This document shows positions 40,109 through 49,673 of a stretch of 51,207 bases of DNA, one piece after another. A program made the translations under genes and the position numbers. The notes under the pieces are model-generated. The model did no database searches and was not told the DNA's origin. It saw nothing but the letters and a program-made list of their open reading frames with translations. Each line of letters starts with the position of its first letter. Positions within the stretch are counted from its first letter, which is position 1. The stretch comes from a bacterium (GTDB taxonomy: Bacteria > Krumholzibacteriota > Krumholzibacteriia > LZORAL124-64-63): the NCBI GenBank assembly GCA_018829565.1, contig JAHJTW010000142.1, positions 1 to 51,207 of the forward strand. Direction: 5' to 3'.

Positions 40109-42751
40109 CTACCTGCGGGTCGGTGGGACCATCTTCTTCTCCTGACCCGCCGCCGCAGAAGCCGTCATGACGAACCCCGCAGCGGTGGTGTCCAGGGTCA
40201 CGGTGCTCTCGGGATGCACCTCGCCGGCGAGGATCAGGTCGGCCAGACGGTCCTGCACCTCGCGCTGGATGACCCGCTTGATGGGCCGCGCCCCGAAGCG
40301 CGGGTCGAAACCCAGCTCCGCCAGGCGGGCGACGGCGGCGTCGGTGGCCGTCAGGGTCACGTCCTGTTCCTCGAGGCTCTTGCCCACCTTGGCCAGCTCG
40401 AGCCTGACGATGGTGGCGATCTGGTCCTTGCCCAGGGCGTTGAACCGCACGATGCCGTCCAGCCGGTTCAGGAACTCGGGCCGGAAGTGGCCGTGCAGCC
40501 CCTCGAGGATGCGGTTCTCCCGCTCGATCCTCTCCTGCTCCGTCTCGTCGCGGCGGACAGGGGTCTCGTACTCGGGCCCCTGGCACAGGTTGCTGGTCAT
40601 GATGACCAGGGTGTTGGTGAAGTTCACCACGCGACCCTTGCCGTCGGTGAGCCGGCCGTCGTCAAGCAGCTGCAGCAGCACGTTCATCACCTCGGGGTGG
40701 GCCTTCTCCACCTCGTCCAGCAGGATCACGCTGTAGGGATGGCGGCGCACCGCCTCGGTCAGCTGGCCTCCGGACTCGTAGCCCACGTAGCCGGGAGGGG
40801 CGCCGATCATCCGCGCCACCGCGTGGCGCTCCATGTACTCCGACATGTCCAGCCGCACCAGATGGGTGTCGTCGCCGAACAGCTGCTCGGTGACGGCCTT
40901 GGCCAGCTCGGTCTTGCCCACGCCCGTGGGTCCCAGGAACAGGAACGAGCCCAGGGGCCGCCGGCGGTCGGTCAGACCCGCGCGCGAACGCCGGATGGTC
41001 CGCGCCACCTTGGCGACCGCCTCGTCCTGGCCGACCACCCGTTCGGTGATGCGCTGCTCGAGCTCGCGCAGCTTGGCCATCTCGTCCTCGACCAGGCGCT
41101 GCGCGGGGATGCCGGTCCAGCGGGCCACCAGCTCGGCGATGTCGTTCTCCTGGACCTCTTCCTTCAGCAGCGGCTGGTCGCCCTGGATGCGGGCCAGCTC
41201 GGCGTAGGCCTGCTTGATCTGCTTCTCCAGGCCGGTCTGGCCGCTGTACTTCAGCTCGCTGGCGCGGGCCAGGTCGCCGCGGCGTTCGGCGGCCTCCATC
41301 TCCAGCTGCAGGTTCTCCTGCTGCTTCTGCAGGGCGCGGATGGCGTCGATGGCCTCGCGCTCCTGCTCCCAGCGGGCCTTGACCTTGCCCAGGTCGTCGT
41401 TCAGCTCGGCGATCTGGTGGTCGATGACCTCGCGCCTCGCCACCGCGGACTTGTCCTTCTCCTTCTCCAGGGCCAGGCGCTCCATCTCCAGCTGGTTGAG
41501 CTGGCGCTGCAGGTCGTCCACCTCGCCCGGCACCGAGTCGATCTCCATGCGCAGGCGGCTGGCGGCCTCGTCCATCAGGTCGATGGCCTTGTCCGGCAGC
41601 ATGCGGTCGGGGATGTACCGCTGCGACAGCTTCACCGCCGCGACGATCGCCCCGTCGGTGATGCGGATGCCGTGGTGCACCTCGTAGCGTTCCTTCAGGC
41701 CGCGCAGGATGGCCACGGCCTGCTCCCACGAGGGCTCCTCGACCATCACCGGCTGGAACCGCCGTTCGAGCGCCGGGTCCTTCTCGATGTGCTGGCGGTA
41801 CTCGTCGATGGTGGTCGCGCCCACGCAGTGCAGATCGCCGCGGGCCAGCGCCGGCTTGAGGATGTTGCTGGCGTCCATGGCGCCGCTGGTCGCCCCGGCG
41901 CCGACCAGGGTGTGCATCTCGTCGATGAACAGCAGGACCTCGCCCTCCTGTTCGGTCACCTCCTTGATGACCTTCTTCAGGCGGTCCTCGAACTCGCCGC
42001 GGTACTTGGTGCCGGCGATGAGCGCGCCCATGTCCAGCGCGAGCACCCGCTTGCCCTTCAGGCCCTCGGGCACGTCCCCCTCGACCAGGCGGCGCGCCAG
42101 ACCCTCGACCACGGCGGTCTTGCCCACGCCGGGCGAGCCGATGAGCACCGGGTTGTTCTTGGTGCGGCGGCTGAGGATCTGGATGGTCCTGCGGATCTCC
42201 TCGTCGCGGCCGATGATCGGGTCGATCTTGCCCTCCCGCACGGCCGCGCACAGGTCGCGGGCGTACTGTTCCAGCGCCGAGTCCTTCCCGTCGCCCACGC
42301 CGGATTCGTCGTCGCCCTGGTAGGCTCCGGTCGCCCCGGTCGCCTCCAGCGCCCGGGCCATCTTCGCCGCGGTGACGTCGAAGGTCTTCAGCACGCTGCC
42401 CGCCCGGCCGGTGTCCGCCGCCAGCGCCAGCAGCAGCTCGCGGGTGCCGACCATCCCGCCGCCCTTCTTGGCCAGGCTCTCGGCTTCGAGGAAGAGCTTC
42501 TGGAGCTCGCGGCTGGGACCGGGGACGTCCTGGCTGGCCACCGTCGGCAGCGATTGCAGCTCCTGCTCGCAGGTGCGCGCGATCAGGCCGGGATCGAGTT
42601 CCATCCCCCGCAGGGTGTTGGTGGCCAGGCCCGTCTCGCTGAGCAGGGCCCACAGCAGGTGCAGCGGCTCCAGCTCCGCATGCTTGGATTCATAAGCCCT
42701 GGACTGAGCCTTCTGGATGGCCTCCATGGCGTTCACGGTCAGGTTCTTCAT
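40109..42751 (-). CDS. clpB: ATP-dependent disaggregase ClpB
   Basis: This heat-shock AAA+ unfoldase works with DnaK to rescue aggregates. The 880-residue product has Clp N-domain repeats at 1-145 and NBD1 ([13 protein letters not shown]alker [15 protein letters not shown]alker B). The coiled middle domain characteristic of ClpB runs at about 400-525. NBD2 has [34 protein letters not shown] and the sensor region [10 protein letters not shown]. The aromatic pore loop KYRGEFEDR is present. The ATG at 42751 is at the family start. No CIRCE element lies upstream; a sigma-70-like promoter does. It is a single-gene unit. Confidence 0.97.
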   Translation of the reverse strand: MKNLTVNAMEAIQKAQSRAYESKHAELEPLHLLWALLSETGLATNTLRGMELDPGLIARTCEQELQSLPTVASQDVPGPSRELQKLFLEAESLAKKGGGMVGTRELLLALAADTGRAGSVLKTFDVTAAKMARALEATGATGAYQGDDESGVGDGKDSALEQYARDLCAAVREGKIDPIIGRDEEIRRTIQILSRRTKNNPVLIGSPGVGKTAVVEGLARRLVEGDVPEGLKGKRVLALDMGALIAGTKYRGEFEDRLKKVIKEVTEQEGEVLLFIDEMHTLVGAGATSGAMDASNILKPALARGDLHCVGATTIDEYRQHIEKDPALERRFQPVMVEEPSWEQAVAILRGLKERYEVHHGIRITDGAIVAAVKLSQRYIPDRMLPDKAIDLMDEAASRLRMEIDSVPGEVDDLQRQLNQLEMERLALEKEKDKSAVARREVIDHQIAELNDDLGKVKARWEQEREAIDAIRALQKQQENLQLEMEAAERRGDLARASELKYSGQTGLEKQIKQAYAELARIQGDQPLLKEEVQENDIAELVARWTGIPAQRLVEDEMAKLRELEQRITERVVGQDEAVAKVARTIRRSRAGLTDRRRPLGSFLFLGPTGVGKTELAKAVTEQLFGDDTHLVRLDMSEYMERHAVARMIGAPPGYVGYESGGQLTEAVRRHPYSVILLDEVEKAHPEVMNVLLQLLDDGRLTDGKGRVVNFTNTLVIMTSNLCQGPEYETPVRRDETEQERIERENRILEGLHGHFRPEFLNRLDGIVRFNALGKDQIATIVRLELAKVGKSLEEQDVTLTATDAAVARLAELGFDPRFGARPIKRVIQREVQDRLADLILAGEVHPESTVTLDTTAAGFVMTASAAAGQEKKMVPPTRR

Positions 42752-42843
42752 CGGTGTTCCCCTTCGCTTTCGACCAACCCCCGGGGGGTATTCGCTTTGT
42801 TCGGGGTGAGCCATGCAGGGGGGATGCCAGAACCGATAAATCC

Positions 42844-42872
42844 ATAATATGTTGTAATAGAATAACTTCCAA
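42844..42872 (-). promoter_or_regulatory. Promoter of clpB
   Basis: On the minus strand TTGGAA (42872-42867) and TATTAT (42849-42844) are 17 bases apart, about 93 bases before the clpB start. No sigma-32 type CCCCAT -10 is seen. Confidence 0.55.
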
Positions 42873-42968
42873 AAATCGTATTCGGTATGCAATTTCAGAT
42901 CCTGCCAAAAGCAGACAAAATGACATGACAAATTGGCTTGAAGCGGGTGGGGGCGGGGACCGTGAGCC

Positions 42969-43145
42969 TCAATCACTGGGGACGGGGAGCTTGAGGGCCT
43001 TGCAGAGGTACTTCCTGGCGGAAGCGACCCGACCGCAGGTCTTGCAGGCGAACTTGGGATCCCGGACGATGGGAAAGAGCTGGTCCATCTGCTTGTCGAA
43101 GGATCCCTTCTCCCACTTGCAGATTTCCTTCGGTTTTTTGCTCAT
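42969..43145 (-). CDS. Small Cys-rich zinc-ribbon-like protein
   Basis: The protein is 58 residues long if started at MSKKPKEICKW (43145), or 61 from an ATG nine bases earlier. It has a lone Cys in EICKWEKGSF, a CKTCG pair and a later LCKAL Cys, giving four possible metal ligands. Similar short proteins starting with CKW/E and carrying a C-x2-CG knuckle occur in deltaproteobacteria as far as I recall, but no function is known to me. GGAG motifs precede both starts. Confidence 0.6.
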   Translation of the reverse strand: MSKKPKEICKWEKGSFDKQMDQLFPIVRDPKFACKTCGRVASARKYLCKALKLPVPSD

Positions 43146-43182
43146 GGCTCCCATCCGTCTCCGTCATTCCACCCTGTCACCA

Positions 43183-43210
43183 TTGAATTCGGACCGACTC
43201 CATTGATAAT
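43183..43210 (+). promoter_or_regulatory. Promoter of ppk1-sixA
   Basis: TTGAAT (43183-43188), a 16-base spacer and GATAAT (43205-43210) lie about 105 bases before the chosen ppk1 start. Confidence 0.5.
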
Positions 43211-43314
43211 GAGAAATTTGTAAATCCACTAGCCCCGCATGGATGATTCACCACCCCGCTCTTATCTTTTTCCCGTTGAACCCCAGGAAGCCAGGCCCCA
43301 GCAGGGATACGGCC

Positions 43315-45552
43315 ATGGACCAGGATACCCACGACCTCCAGGTTGCGTCCGGCCCGCAATTTGCTGACATTGCCCCCGAGGAAGAGTCCTTCAGCTCGGA
43401 CCTTGGCGAAGGGGAACCCGTCGGCGTGGACAAACCATCCCAGGACCTCGACCTTTCCCGCCGGGAATCCCGGTACGTGAACCGGGAACTGGGACTTCTC
43501 CGGTTCCAGTACCGGGTCCTCGAAGAGGCCATGGATCCCCGCAACCCCCTGCTGGAGCGGGTCAAGTTCCTGTCCATCGTCGGCTCGAACCTGGACGAGT
43601 TCTTCATGGTCCGGCTCGGGGGACTGGTCATGCAGCAGCGGGCCGGCATCGTCGATCTTTCCATCGACGGCAAGAGCCCGGCCGACCAGCTGGCCGCCAT
43701 CCGGCCCGTGGCCGAGGACCTCATGCTCAAGGCCTCGGCCCACTGGCGCCAGGTCCTGAAACCCGCCCTGACCGAGGCCGGCATCCAGGTCCTGGACCAC
43801 CAGGAGCTGAACGAAAAGCAGCTCAAGCAGGTCGAGGCCTACTTCCTCAAGTCGATCTTTCCGGTCCTGACGCCCCAGGCCTTCGACCCCGGCCACCCCT
43901 TCCCCCACATCTCCAACCTGAGCCTGAACCTCGCGGTGATGATCAGGGACGCCGAGGGCGAGGAACACTTCGCCCGCATCAAGGTCCCGGCCATCCTGCC
44001 CCGCCTGGTTCCCCTGAAGCGGTCCAGCGGCGGCCAGCGCAAGGACGGAACCGTTCCCTACAACCACTGGTTCGTCTGGCTGGAGCAGGTGATCGCCGCC
44101 CACCTGGGGCACCTCTTTCCCGGGAACGAAATCCTCCAGGCGTATCCCTTCCACGTCACCCGGAACGCCGACATCGCCCTCCAGGAGCTGGAGGCGTCCG
44201 ACCTCCTGGAGACCATGGCGGAGAACATCCACACGCGCCGGTTCAGCCCCGTCATCCGACTTGCCGTCGAACAGGGGCTGTCCAAGGAAGGGCGCAAGGT
44301 CCTGGTCCAGAACCTCGACGTCAACCGCAACGACATCTACGACCTCCCCTCCCCCCTGGTCCTGAGCCACCTCATGCAGCTCTACGACGTCGACCGCTAC
44401 GACCTCAAGGACAAGCCCACGAAGCCGCGCATCCCGACGGTTCTGCGCCCGGAGGCGCCGGACACCGACATCTTCGACGCGATCAGGGCGGGCGACATCC
44501 TCCTCCACCATCCCTACGAATCGTTCGATCCGGTGATCGACTTCCTGAAGACCGCGGTCCGCGACCCGGACGTGCTGGCCATCAAGCAGACCCTCTACCG
44601 GGTCGGCCCCCAGTCCCCGGTCGTCAAGTACCTGCTCGAGGCCCGGCGCGAACACCGCAAGCAGGTCACGGTCCTGGTGGAGCTCAAGGCACGCTTCGAC
44701 GAGGAAAGCAACATCGGCTGGGCCAAGATGCTCGAGCGCGAGGGCGTGCACGTCATCTACGGAATGGTGGGCCTGAAGACCCACGCCAAGACCCTGCTGG
44801 TGGTGCGTCGGGAAGGCAAGGATCTGCGCCGCTACATGCACCTGGGGACCGGCAACTACAACCACACCACGGCCCGCATCTACGAGGATCTGGGCATGTT
44901 CACGTGCGACGAGGACCTGGGCGCCGACCTGACGGACCTCTTCAACTACCTGACCGGCTATTCGGGGATCCGGAGCTTCCGCAAGCTGCTGGTCGCCCCC
45001 TTGAACATGAGGGAGCGGCTGCAGGAACTGATCAGCAGGGAGATGGACCACGCCCGCGAGGGGCGCGAAGCCCGTCTCGTCTTCAAGTGCAACTCCCTGG
45101 TGGACCGTCGGCTCATCGACCAGCTCTACGAGGCCTCCGAAGCGGGCGTCCAGATCGATTTGATCATCCGCGGGCTCTGCTCCCTGCGTCCGGGGGTGCC
45201 CGGCCTGAGCAGGAACATCCGGGTGCGCAGCATCGTCGGCCGGTTCCTCGAGCACAGCCGGATCTACTACTTCCACAACGGCGGTCAGGGCGAGGTCTTC
45301 CTCGGCAGCGCCGACCTGATGACCCGCAACATCGACCATCGGGTCGAGACGCTGTTCCCCATCCGGACCGAACCGCTCGTCCAGCGCCTGCGGGACCAGG
45401 TCCTGCAGGCCTACCTCGACGACAACGTCAAGGCCAGAACGATGCGGCCCGACGGCGGCTACGACCGGGTGAAGGCGGAGCCGGACGCCCCTGCCGTCGA
45501 CGTCCAGGAAATCCTCCTGAGCGGCCTGCACCCCGCCGCGGGTCCGGCCTGA
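43315..45552 (+). CDS. ppk1: Polyphosphate kinase 1
   Basis: PPK1 makes long-chain polyphosphate from ATP and can run in reverse. The 745-residue product has the N-domain start SRYVNRELGLLRFQYRVLEEA and KFLSIVGSNLDEFFMVR. The catalytic C-domains have GLKTHAKTLLVVR (autophosphorylated His at about residue 490) and HLGTGNYNHTTARIYEDLG. RLIDQLYEASEAGVQIDLIIRG and the late SADLMTRN segment are also present. The ATG at 43315 is chosen for family length and an upstream AGGGA; an upstream in-frame ATG at 43243 would add 24 residues. The acidic N-terminus of about 45 residues is longer than usual. Its stop overlaps the sixA start. Confidence 0.96.
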   Translation: MDQDTHDLQVASGPQFADIAPEEESFSSDLGEGEPVGVDKPSQDLDLSRRESRYVNRELGLLRFQYRVLEEAMDPRNPLLERVKFLSIVGSNLDEFFMVRLGGLVMQQRAGIVDLSIDGKSPADQLAAIRPVAEDLMLKASAHWRQVLKPALTEAGIQVLDHQELNEKQLKQVEAYFLKSIFPVLTPQAFDPGHPFPHISNLSLNLAVMIRDAEGEEHFARIKVPAILPRLVPLKRSSGGQRKDGTVPYNHWFVWLEQVIAAHLGHLFPGNEILQAYPFHVTRNADIALQELEASDLLETMAENIHTRRFSPVIRLAVEQGLSKEGRKVLVQNLDVNRNDIYDLPSPLVLSHLMQLYDVDRYDLKDKPTKPRIPTVLRPEAPDTDIFDAIRAGDILLHHPYESFDPVIDFLKTAVRDPDVLAIKQTLYRVGPQSPVVKYLLEARREHRKQVTVLVELKARFDEESNIGWAKMLEREGVHVIYGMVGLKTHAKTLLVVRREGKDLRRYMHLGTGNYNHTTARIYEDLGMFTCDEDLGADLTDLFNYLTGYSGIRSFRKLLVAPLNMRERLQELISREMDHAREGREARLVFKCNSLVDRRLIDQLYEASEAGVQIDLIIRGLCSLRPGVPGLSRNIRVRSIVGRFLEHSRIYYFHNGGQGEVFLGSADLMTRNIDHRVETLFPIRTEPLVQRLRDQVLQAYLDDNVKARTMRPDGGYDRVKAEPDAPAVDVQEILLSGLHPAAGPA

Positions 45553-46034
45553 TGCGCACCCTCTACTTCCTGCGCCACGGGCTGGCCGACCGCTCTCAGT
45601 ACACCGGCAAGGACGACGCCCTGCGTCCCCTCACCGCAAAGGGCCGGCTGCGGATGCAGACCACGGCCGCCACGCTGGCCCGGATGGGCTGGGAACCCGG
45701 ACTCATCCTCACGAGCCCCCTGGCCAGGGCCCGGCAGACGGCCGAGATCGTCGCCGAAGGTCTGGATCTGCAGAATCGGGTCAAGGTCGCCGAGGAGCTC
45801 GGCTGCGGGTTCGATTCCCGGGACCTGGCGGCCCTTTTATCCACCTACCGGGACACGGACGGCCTCGTCCTGGTCGGACACGAGCCGGACTTCAGCCTGG
45901 TCATCGCCAACCTCACCGGCGGTTCGGACATCGTCATGAAGAAGGGGGGACTGGCGAGGGTGGATCTCTTCGCGGAAGACCCTCCAGCCGGGCGTCTGGC
46001 CTGGCTGTTGCCTCCTCGTCTGCTGGCCCGGTGA
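45552..46034 (+). CDS. sixA: SixA-type phosphohistidine phosphatase
   Basis: The 160-residue histidine phosphatase has the RHG motif at 8-10 (LYFLRHGLAD), SPLARARQTAEIV and the second catalytic His in VLVGHEPDF. These match SixA, which removes phosphate from His residues of phosphotransfer proteins. It starts inside the ppk1 stop codon (TGATG), so the two are coupled. A role linked to polyphosphate or to a His-phosphorylated partner is an inference from gene order. Confidence 0.88.
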   Translation: MRTLYFLRHGLADRSQYTGKDDALRPLTAKGRLRMQTTAATLARMGWEPGLILTSPLARARQTAEIVAEGLDLQNRVKVAEELGCGFDSRDLAALLSTYRDTDGLVLVGHEPDFSLVIANLTGGSDIVMKKGGLARVDLFAEDPPAGRLAWLLPPRLLAR

Positions 46035-46052
46035 ACCGGGGCCGCTGCGGGC

Positions 46053-47249
46053 TCATTCTCCCTTGGAACCCTGCTCCAGGAGAGCCCGGAAACGCTCCTC
46101 GGAAACTCCCATGTGGGTGCCCACCCGCCGCGCAGTGCCGATCCAGGGATGATCGAGGGGCACGAGGTTCTTGACCCCGGCCACCTTGTCCAGAGGCACC
46201 GGCACCGCCCGGCCGCCCTGCAGGGCCACCATCACGCCGTAATGGCCGGCGGCCAGCAGCTCCGCGGCCTTGACCCCCAGCGTCGTGGCCAGCAGGCGGT
46301 CCGCGGCCGAGGGCACGCCCCCCCGCTGGACGTGGCCGAGCGAGGTGACCCGGGCCTCGGTGCGGGTCAGCACCTGGAGCTGCCTGGCCAGCCTGCTGGC
46401 CAGGGATTCCCGCACCAGCTTGTAGTCCCTGAACTCGGGGGAATCGGCGTCGGGATCGTTCGCCGTCTCCTGGGACTTGCCCTGGGCCTTCTTCTTGCGT
46501 CCGGATTCGGCCTCGGCCTCCTTCCGGGACTTCGCCCGCTCCGCCACCGCCACGATGGAGAACTTCTTCCCGAACCGCTTCTGGCGCTCGAGCATGAAAT
46601 CCCCGATGGCCTCCAGTTCGTAAGGGATCTCGGGGATGAGGACGATGTCCGCACCGCCCGCGATGCCCGCGCCCAGAGCCAGCCAGCCCGCGTCGTGCCC
46701 CATCGTCTCGACGATGATGATCCGGTCGTGGCTCGTGGCCGTGGTGTGCAGGCGGTCGATGGCCTGGGTGGCGATCTCCATGGCCGTGTCGAAACCGAAC
46801 GAGACGTCCGTCAGGGCCACGTCGTTGTCGATGGTCTTGGGCAGGGTCAGCACGTTCAGCCCCGCACGCTGCAGCTGCAGGGCGTTCTTCTGGGTGCCCC
46901 CGCCGCCCAGGCAGACCACGCAGTCGAACCCGTTGCTGCGGGCGTTCTCGACGGCAACCTGAGTCATGTCCAGGACCTTGCCCCCCATGGGCATCTTGTG
47001 GAGCTTGTCCCGGGCCGTGCCCAGGATGGTCCCCCCCAGGGTCATGACCCCGCTGACATCCCTGGACTCCAGCGGCCTGGTCCGGTTCTCCACGAGCCCC
47101 CGGAACCCGTCAAGGATGCCGACCACCCGGATGCCGTAATCCTGGATCGCCGCCTTGGTGATCCCCCGGATGGCCGCATTGAGTCCGGGACAATCCCCGC
47201 CGGCTGTGAGGATTCCGATGCACCTGGTCTTGCTGGGAAACTTGCCCAT
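46053..47249 (-). CDS. 6-phosphofructokinase, PPi-type or mixed-type active site
   Basis: This 398-residue phosphofructokinase phosphorylates fructose 6-phosphate in glycolysis. The start GILTAGGDCPGLNAAIRG and the catalytic LPKTIDND (137-143) are clear. The Lys in PKTIDND is typical of PPi-dependent and mixed-type enzymes; ATP-type enzymes have Gly. The phosphoryl-donor loop reads GGGGT (115-119), where ATP- and PPi-type enzymes have GGDG or GGDD. VETMGHDAGWLA follows the PPi-type pattern. A strongly charged insert at about 240-274 (rich in Lys, Glu and Asp) is unusual. The phosphoryl donor cannot be fixed from sequence. Confidence 0.88.
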   Translation of the reverse strand: MGKFPSKTRCIGILTAGGDCPGLNAAIRGITKAAIQDYGIRVVGILDGFRGLVENRTRPLESRDVSGVMTLGGTILGTARDKLHKMPMGGKVLDMTQVAVENARSNGFDCVVCLGGGGTQKNALQLQRAGLNVLTLPKTIDNDVALTDVSFGFDTAMEIATQAIDRLHTTATSHDRIIIVETMGHDAGWLALGAGIAGGADIVLIPEIPYELEAIGDFMLERQKRFGKKFSIVAVAERAKSRKEAEAESGRKKKAQGKSQETANDPDADSPEFRDYKLVRESLASRLARQLQVLTRTEARVTSLGHVQRGGVPSAADRLLATTLGVKAAELLAAGHYGVMVALQGGRAVPVPLDKVAGVKNLVPLDHPWIGTARRVGTHMGVSEERFRALLEQGSKGE

Positions 47250-47333
47250 GGACGCTCACCGCTTTCTGATCATGGAACGCTCGCTGGAGGATACCCAGTG
47301 GAGGACCTCCAGGCAAACGCTGATTCGGAATTG

Positions 47334-47362
47334 TTGAGATAATTTAATTTTTGAATTATGAT
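47334..47362 (+). promoter_or_regulatory. Promoter of the CHAD protein gene
   Basis: TTGAGA (47334-47339), exactly 17 bases, then TATGAT (47357-47362), about 48 bases before the ATG at 47410. The AT-rich region between the divergent pfk and CHAD genes is short (160 bases). Confidence 0.65.
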
Positions 47363-47409
47363 ATATTCCCATAAGGGTCATTCCACTTTGTATTCCACGC
47401 GGGATCGCC

Positions 47410-48948
47410 ATGTTCCCAGGAACCGCTTACTGCACCACCAGGGCTGCCTCCGCCGAGAAGCTGCTGGCCGATCTGGGCCTGGCCTTTACCCTGGTCCCGG
47501 CCGAGGAACTCCGGTTCCGGGTGCTCTTCAGCGACACCTTCGACTGGGCGCTCCACCGGGCGGGCTGGGCGCTGGAAATCCAGGGCTCCGGTTACCGGCT
47601 CCTGGACCGTGTCGGGGGAAAGGTGATCGCCGCGGCCGTGGAATCCTCGGCCCATGCTCCCCGCTTCGCCTGGGAGTTCGCCGATCCCCGCCTGAGATCC
47701 CTCCTGGAACCCCGCCTGAAGCTCCGCGCCCTGGTCGGCATCCTGACCGTCGCCGGCCGTGGCCGCCGGTTCACCCTCCGCAACCGGCACGGCGAGCTGG
47801 TCGGCCGCTGCGACCTGACCACGCTGCAGCTTGAACGGGGGGAGCGTGACGAACCCTTCCTGGTGGTCTGTTCCTTCGGCACCCTTCCCGCCGATTCGCC
47901 TTTGGCGATCCAGGCCGCCCGCCTCTGCCGGGAATCCGGCTGGGAAGAGGCCCCACCTGTGGTCCTGGACCGGGCCCTCGGCCGGGCGCGCATCGTCCCG
48001 GGGGCCTATTCCAGCAAGATGGCCGTGTCCCTCGATCCCGCATTGTCCACCAGGGAGGCGGCCCGGAGGATCGCCCGGAACCTTACAGGCGTCATGAGGG
48101 CCAACCTGCCCGGCATCCGCAAGGACGTCGACACCGAGTTCCTGCACGACTTCCGCGTGGCGGTGCGCCGGACCCGGTCCCTCCTGAAGCTCCTGGACGC
48201 CGTGATTCCCGACGGGGTCCTGGAGGAGTTCGTCCCGGTGTTCCGGAACATCGGCCGGGCCACCGGACCCTTGCGGGACCTGGACGTGTACCTGCTGAAG
48301 AGGGGTGAATACGGCGCGCTCGTGCCCCCGGTCCTGCACCCCGGCCTCGAGGATTACTTCAGCGAACTCGGGGACCGGCGGCGGGAAGCCCTGACCCGCT
48401 TGACGGAATACCTGGACGGTCCGGAATTCCTGCAGGCGCTGGACCGCTGGGAAGCGTTCCTGAGCCTCGACCCCGCCGCCTGGCCGGGCGGCGCCGATCT
48501 GGCCGATCCCCCCGTCGGGCTGACCGCCCGCCGGGAGATCGAGCGGCTGTACCGCCAGGTCCTGAGGCGGGGAAAACGGGTGACCCGGGAAGGCAAGGAC
48601 CGCAGCTTCCACCGGCTGCGCATCCGCTGCAAGGAATTGCGTTACGCCCTGGAATTCTTCGCCTCCCTGTTTCCCGGGACCCAGCACGGCCAGGTGGTCC
48701 GTCGCCTGAAGACCCTGCAGGACGATCTCGGGGAGTTCAACGATCTCTGCGTCCAGATGGCGCACCTGGAGGCCCTGCTCGAAGGGAAGGCCGACCGCCC
48801 CATCCCCGGCAGGGAAGCGGCGACGCTCGGAGCCCTCATCCTGCAGATGCACCAGCGCAAGCAGGCCGTGGGCGAACGATTCGCCGGGACGTTCGCCGGA
48901 TTCTCCCGGGGAAAGAACCGGCGCATGATCAAGGCCATGCTGGCCTGA
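47410..48948 (+). CDS. CYTH-like/CHAD domain polyphosphate-binding protein
   Basis: The 512-residue protein has an N-terminal part of about 200 residues with a degenerate CYTH-like pattern (FSDTFDWALHRAGWALEI, RLKLRALVGI). A CHAD domain follows, all-helical with basic and His residues: TEFLHDFRVAVRRTRSLLKLLD, RDLDVYLLKR, SFHRLRIRCKELRYALEFF and LQDDLGEFNDL. CHAD domains bind polyphosphate and often sit beside ppk genes, as here. The ATG at 47410 follows a good promoter. The CYTH active-site ExExK motif is not evident, so triphosphatase activity is doubtful. Confidence 0.88.
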   Translation: MFPGTAYCTTRAASAEKLLADLGLAFTLVPAEELRFRVLFSDTFDWALHRAGWALEIQGSGYRLLDRVGGKVIAAAVESSAHAPRFAWEFADPRLRSLLEPRLKLRALVGILTVAGRGRRFTLRNRHGELVGRCDLTTLQLERGERDEPFLVVCSFGTLPADSPLAIQAARLCRESGWEEAPPVVLDRALGRARIVPGAYSSKMAVSLDPALSTREAARRIARNLTGVMRANLPGIRKDVDTEFLHDFRVAVRRTRSLLKLLDAVIPDGVLEEFVPVFRNIGRATGPLRDLDVYLLKRGEYGALVPPVLHPGLEDYFSELGDRRREALTRLTEYLDGPEFLQALDRWEAFLSLDPAAWPGGADLADPPVGLTARREIERLYRQVLRRGKRVTREGKDRSFHRLRIRCKELRYALEFFASLFPGTQHGQVVRRLKTLQDDLGEFNDLCVQMAHLEALLEGKADRPIPGREAATLGALILQMHQRKQAVGERFAGTFAGFSRGKNRRMIKAMLA

Positions 48949-48984
48949 ACCCGACCCGATCGCCGGCCCGCAGGGATCGCGGGA

Positions 48985-49013
48985 TTGACAGGGTGGGGCC
49001 AAGGACCAAAGAT
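48985..49013 (+). promoter_or_regulatory. Possible promoter of the PAS/zinc-ribbon gene
   Basis: TTGACA (48985-48990) and AAAGAT (49008-49013) are 17 bases apart. The -10 is poor. Confidence 0.3.
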
Positions 49014-49054
49014 CGGCTCGCAAACACCTGCCGACCCGGAACCAAGGAGCCGCA

Positions 49055-49660
49055 ATGCCGCCGCAAATCCTCGAGGGATTCGACGTCAAGGAACTCGACG
49101 AGCTCGGCAACCCGGTGTTCGCCGTCGATGGAGACCTCACCATGGTCTACGCCAATCCCGCCTACTTCGACTTCGCCAGGGACAACGGCGGCGGCTCCGA
49201 CTTCGCCGATCGCTGGGGGATCGGGTGCAACATCCTGGAGGCCATGCCCGCCAATCTGGAATCCTACTTCCGGAAGATGTTCTCGCTGTGCCTGGAGCAG
49301 AAGGCGCCCTGGGATCACCAGTTCGAATGCTCCAGCCCCGAGCGCTTCCGCCTGTTCAACCAACGGGTCTATCCATTGGGCGAAAGGTCCGGGCTGGTCG
49401 TGCTGAATTCCCTGGTGACCGAGGTGCGCCACGATCCGGCGGCCCGGCCGCCCCAGACGGCCGATCCGGCCGTCTATTGCGACGATCGCGGCCTCGTGCA
49501 CCAGTGCGTCCAGTGCCGGCGCATCCTGCGCCAGGGGGAGGCCCACGAGTGGGATTGGGTACCTGCCTGGGTCGCCACGCCCCCGCCCGAAGTCACGCAC
49601 GGATTCTGCCCGGTGTGCCTGGACTTCTACTATCCCCGGGACGAGGCCGATCAGGATTGA
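49055..49660 (+). CDS. PAS-like protein with C-terminal zinc ribbon
   Basis: The 201-residue soluble protein opens with a PAS-like fold: DELGNPVFAVDGDLTMVYANPAYFDFAR, then GCNILEAMP, QFECSSPERFRLFNQRVYPL and a closing GLVVLNSLVTEV strand. The C-terminal third has CVQC and, further on, CPVC, a four-Cys ribbon. No kinase or output domain follows. It may be a small sensor or adaptor. I do not recognise a named family. ATG and length look right; AAGGAG lies upstream. Confidence 0.72.
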   Translation: MPPQILEGFDVKELDELGNPVFAVDGDLTMVYANPAYFDFARDNGGGSDFADRWGIGCNILEAMPANLESYFRKMFSLCLEQKAPWDHQFECSSPERFRLFNQRVYPLGERSGLVVLNSLVTEVRHDPAARPPQTADPAVYCDDRGLVHQCVQCRRILRQGEAHEWDWVPAWVATPPPEVTHGFCPVCLDFYYPRDEADQD

Positions 49661-49673
49661 GCGCTCCTGGTGA

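Noticed and set aside
40010..42847. 945-codon plus-strand frame opposite clpB
   Set aside because: clpB on the minus strand is complete with all motifs. The opposite frame is a compositional shadow.
42752..42968. CIRCE or sigma-32 control of clpB
   Set aside because: No TTAGCACTC-N9-GAGTGCTAA element and no CCCCAT-type -10. A sigma-70-like pair is present instead.
43177..45531. 784-codon minus-strand frame opposite ppk1
   Set aside because: ppk1 is unmistakable on the plus strand; the other frame has no recognisable domain.
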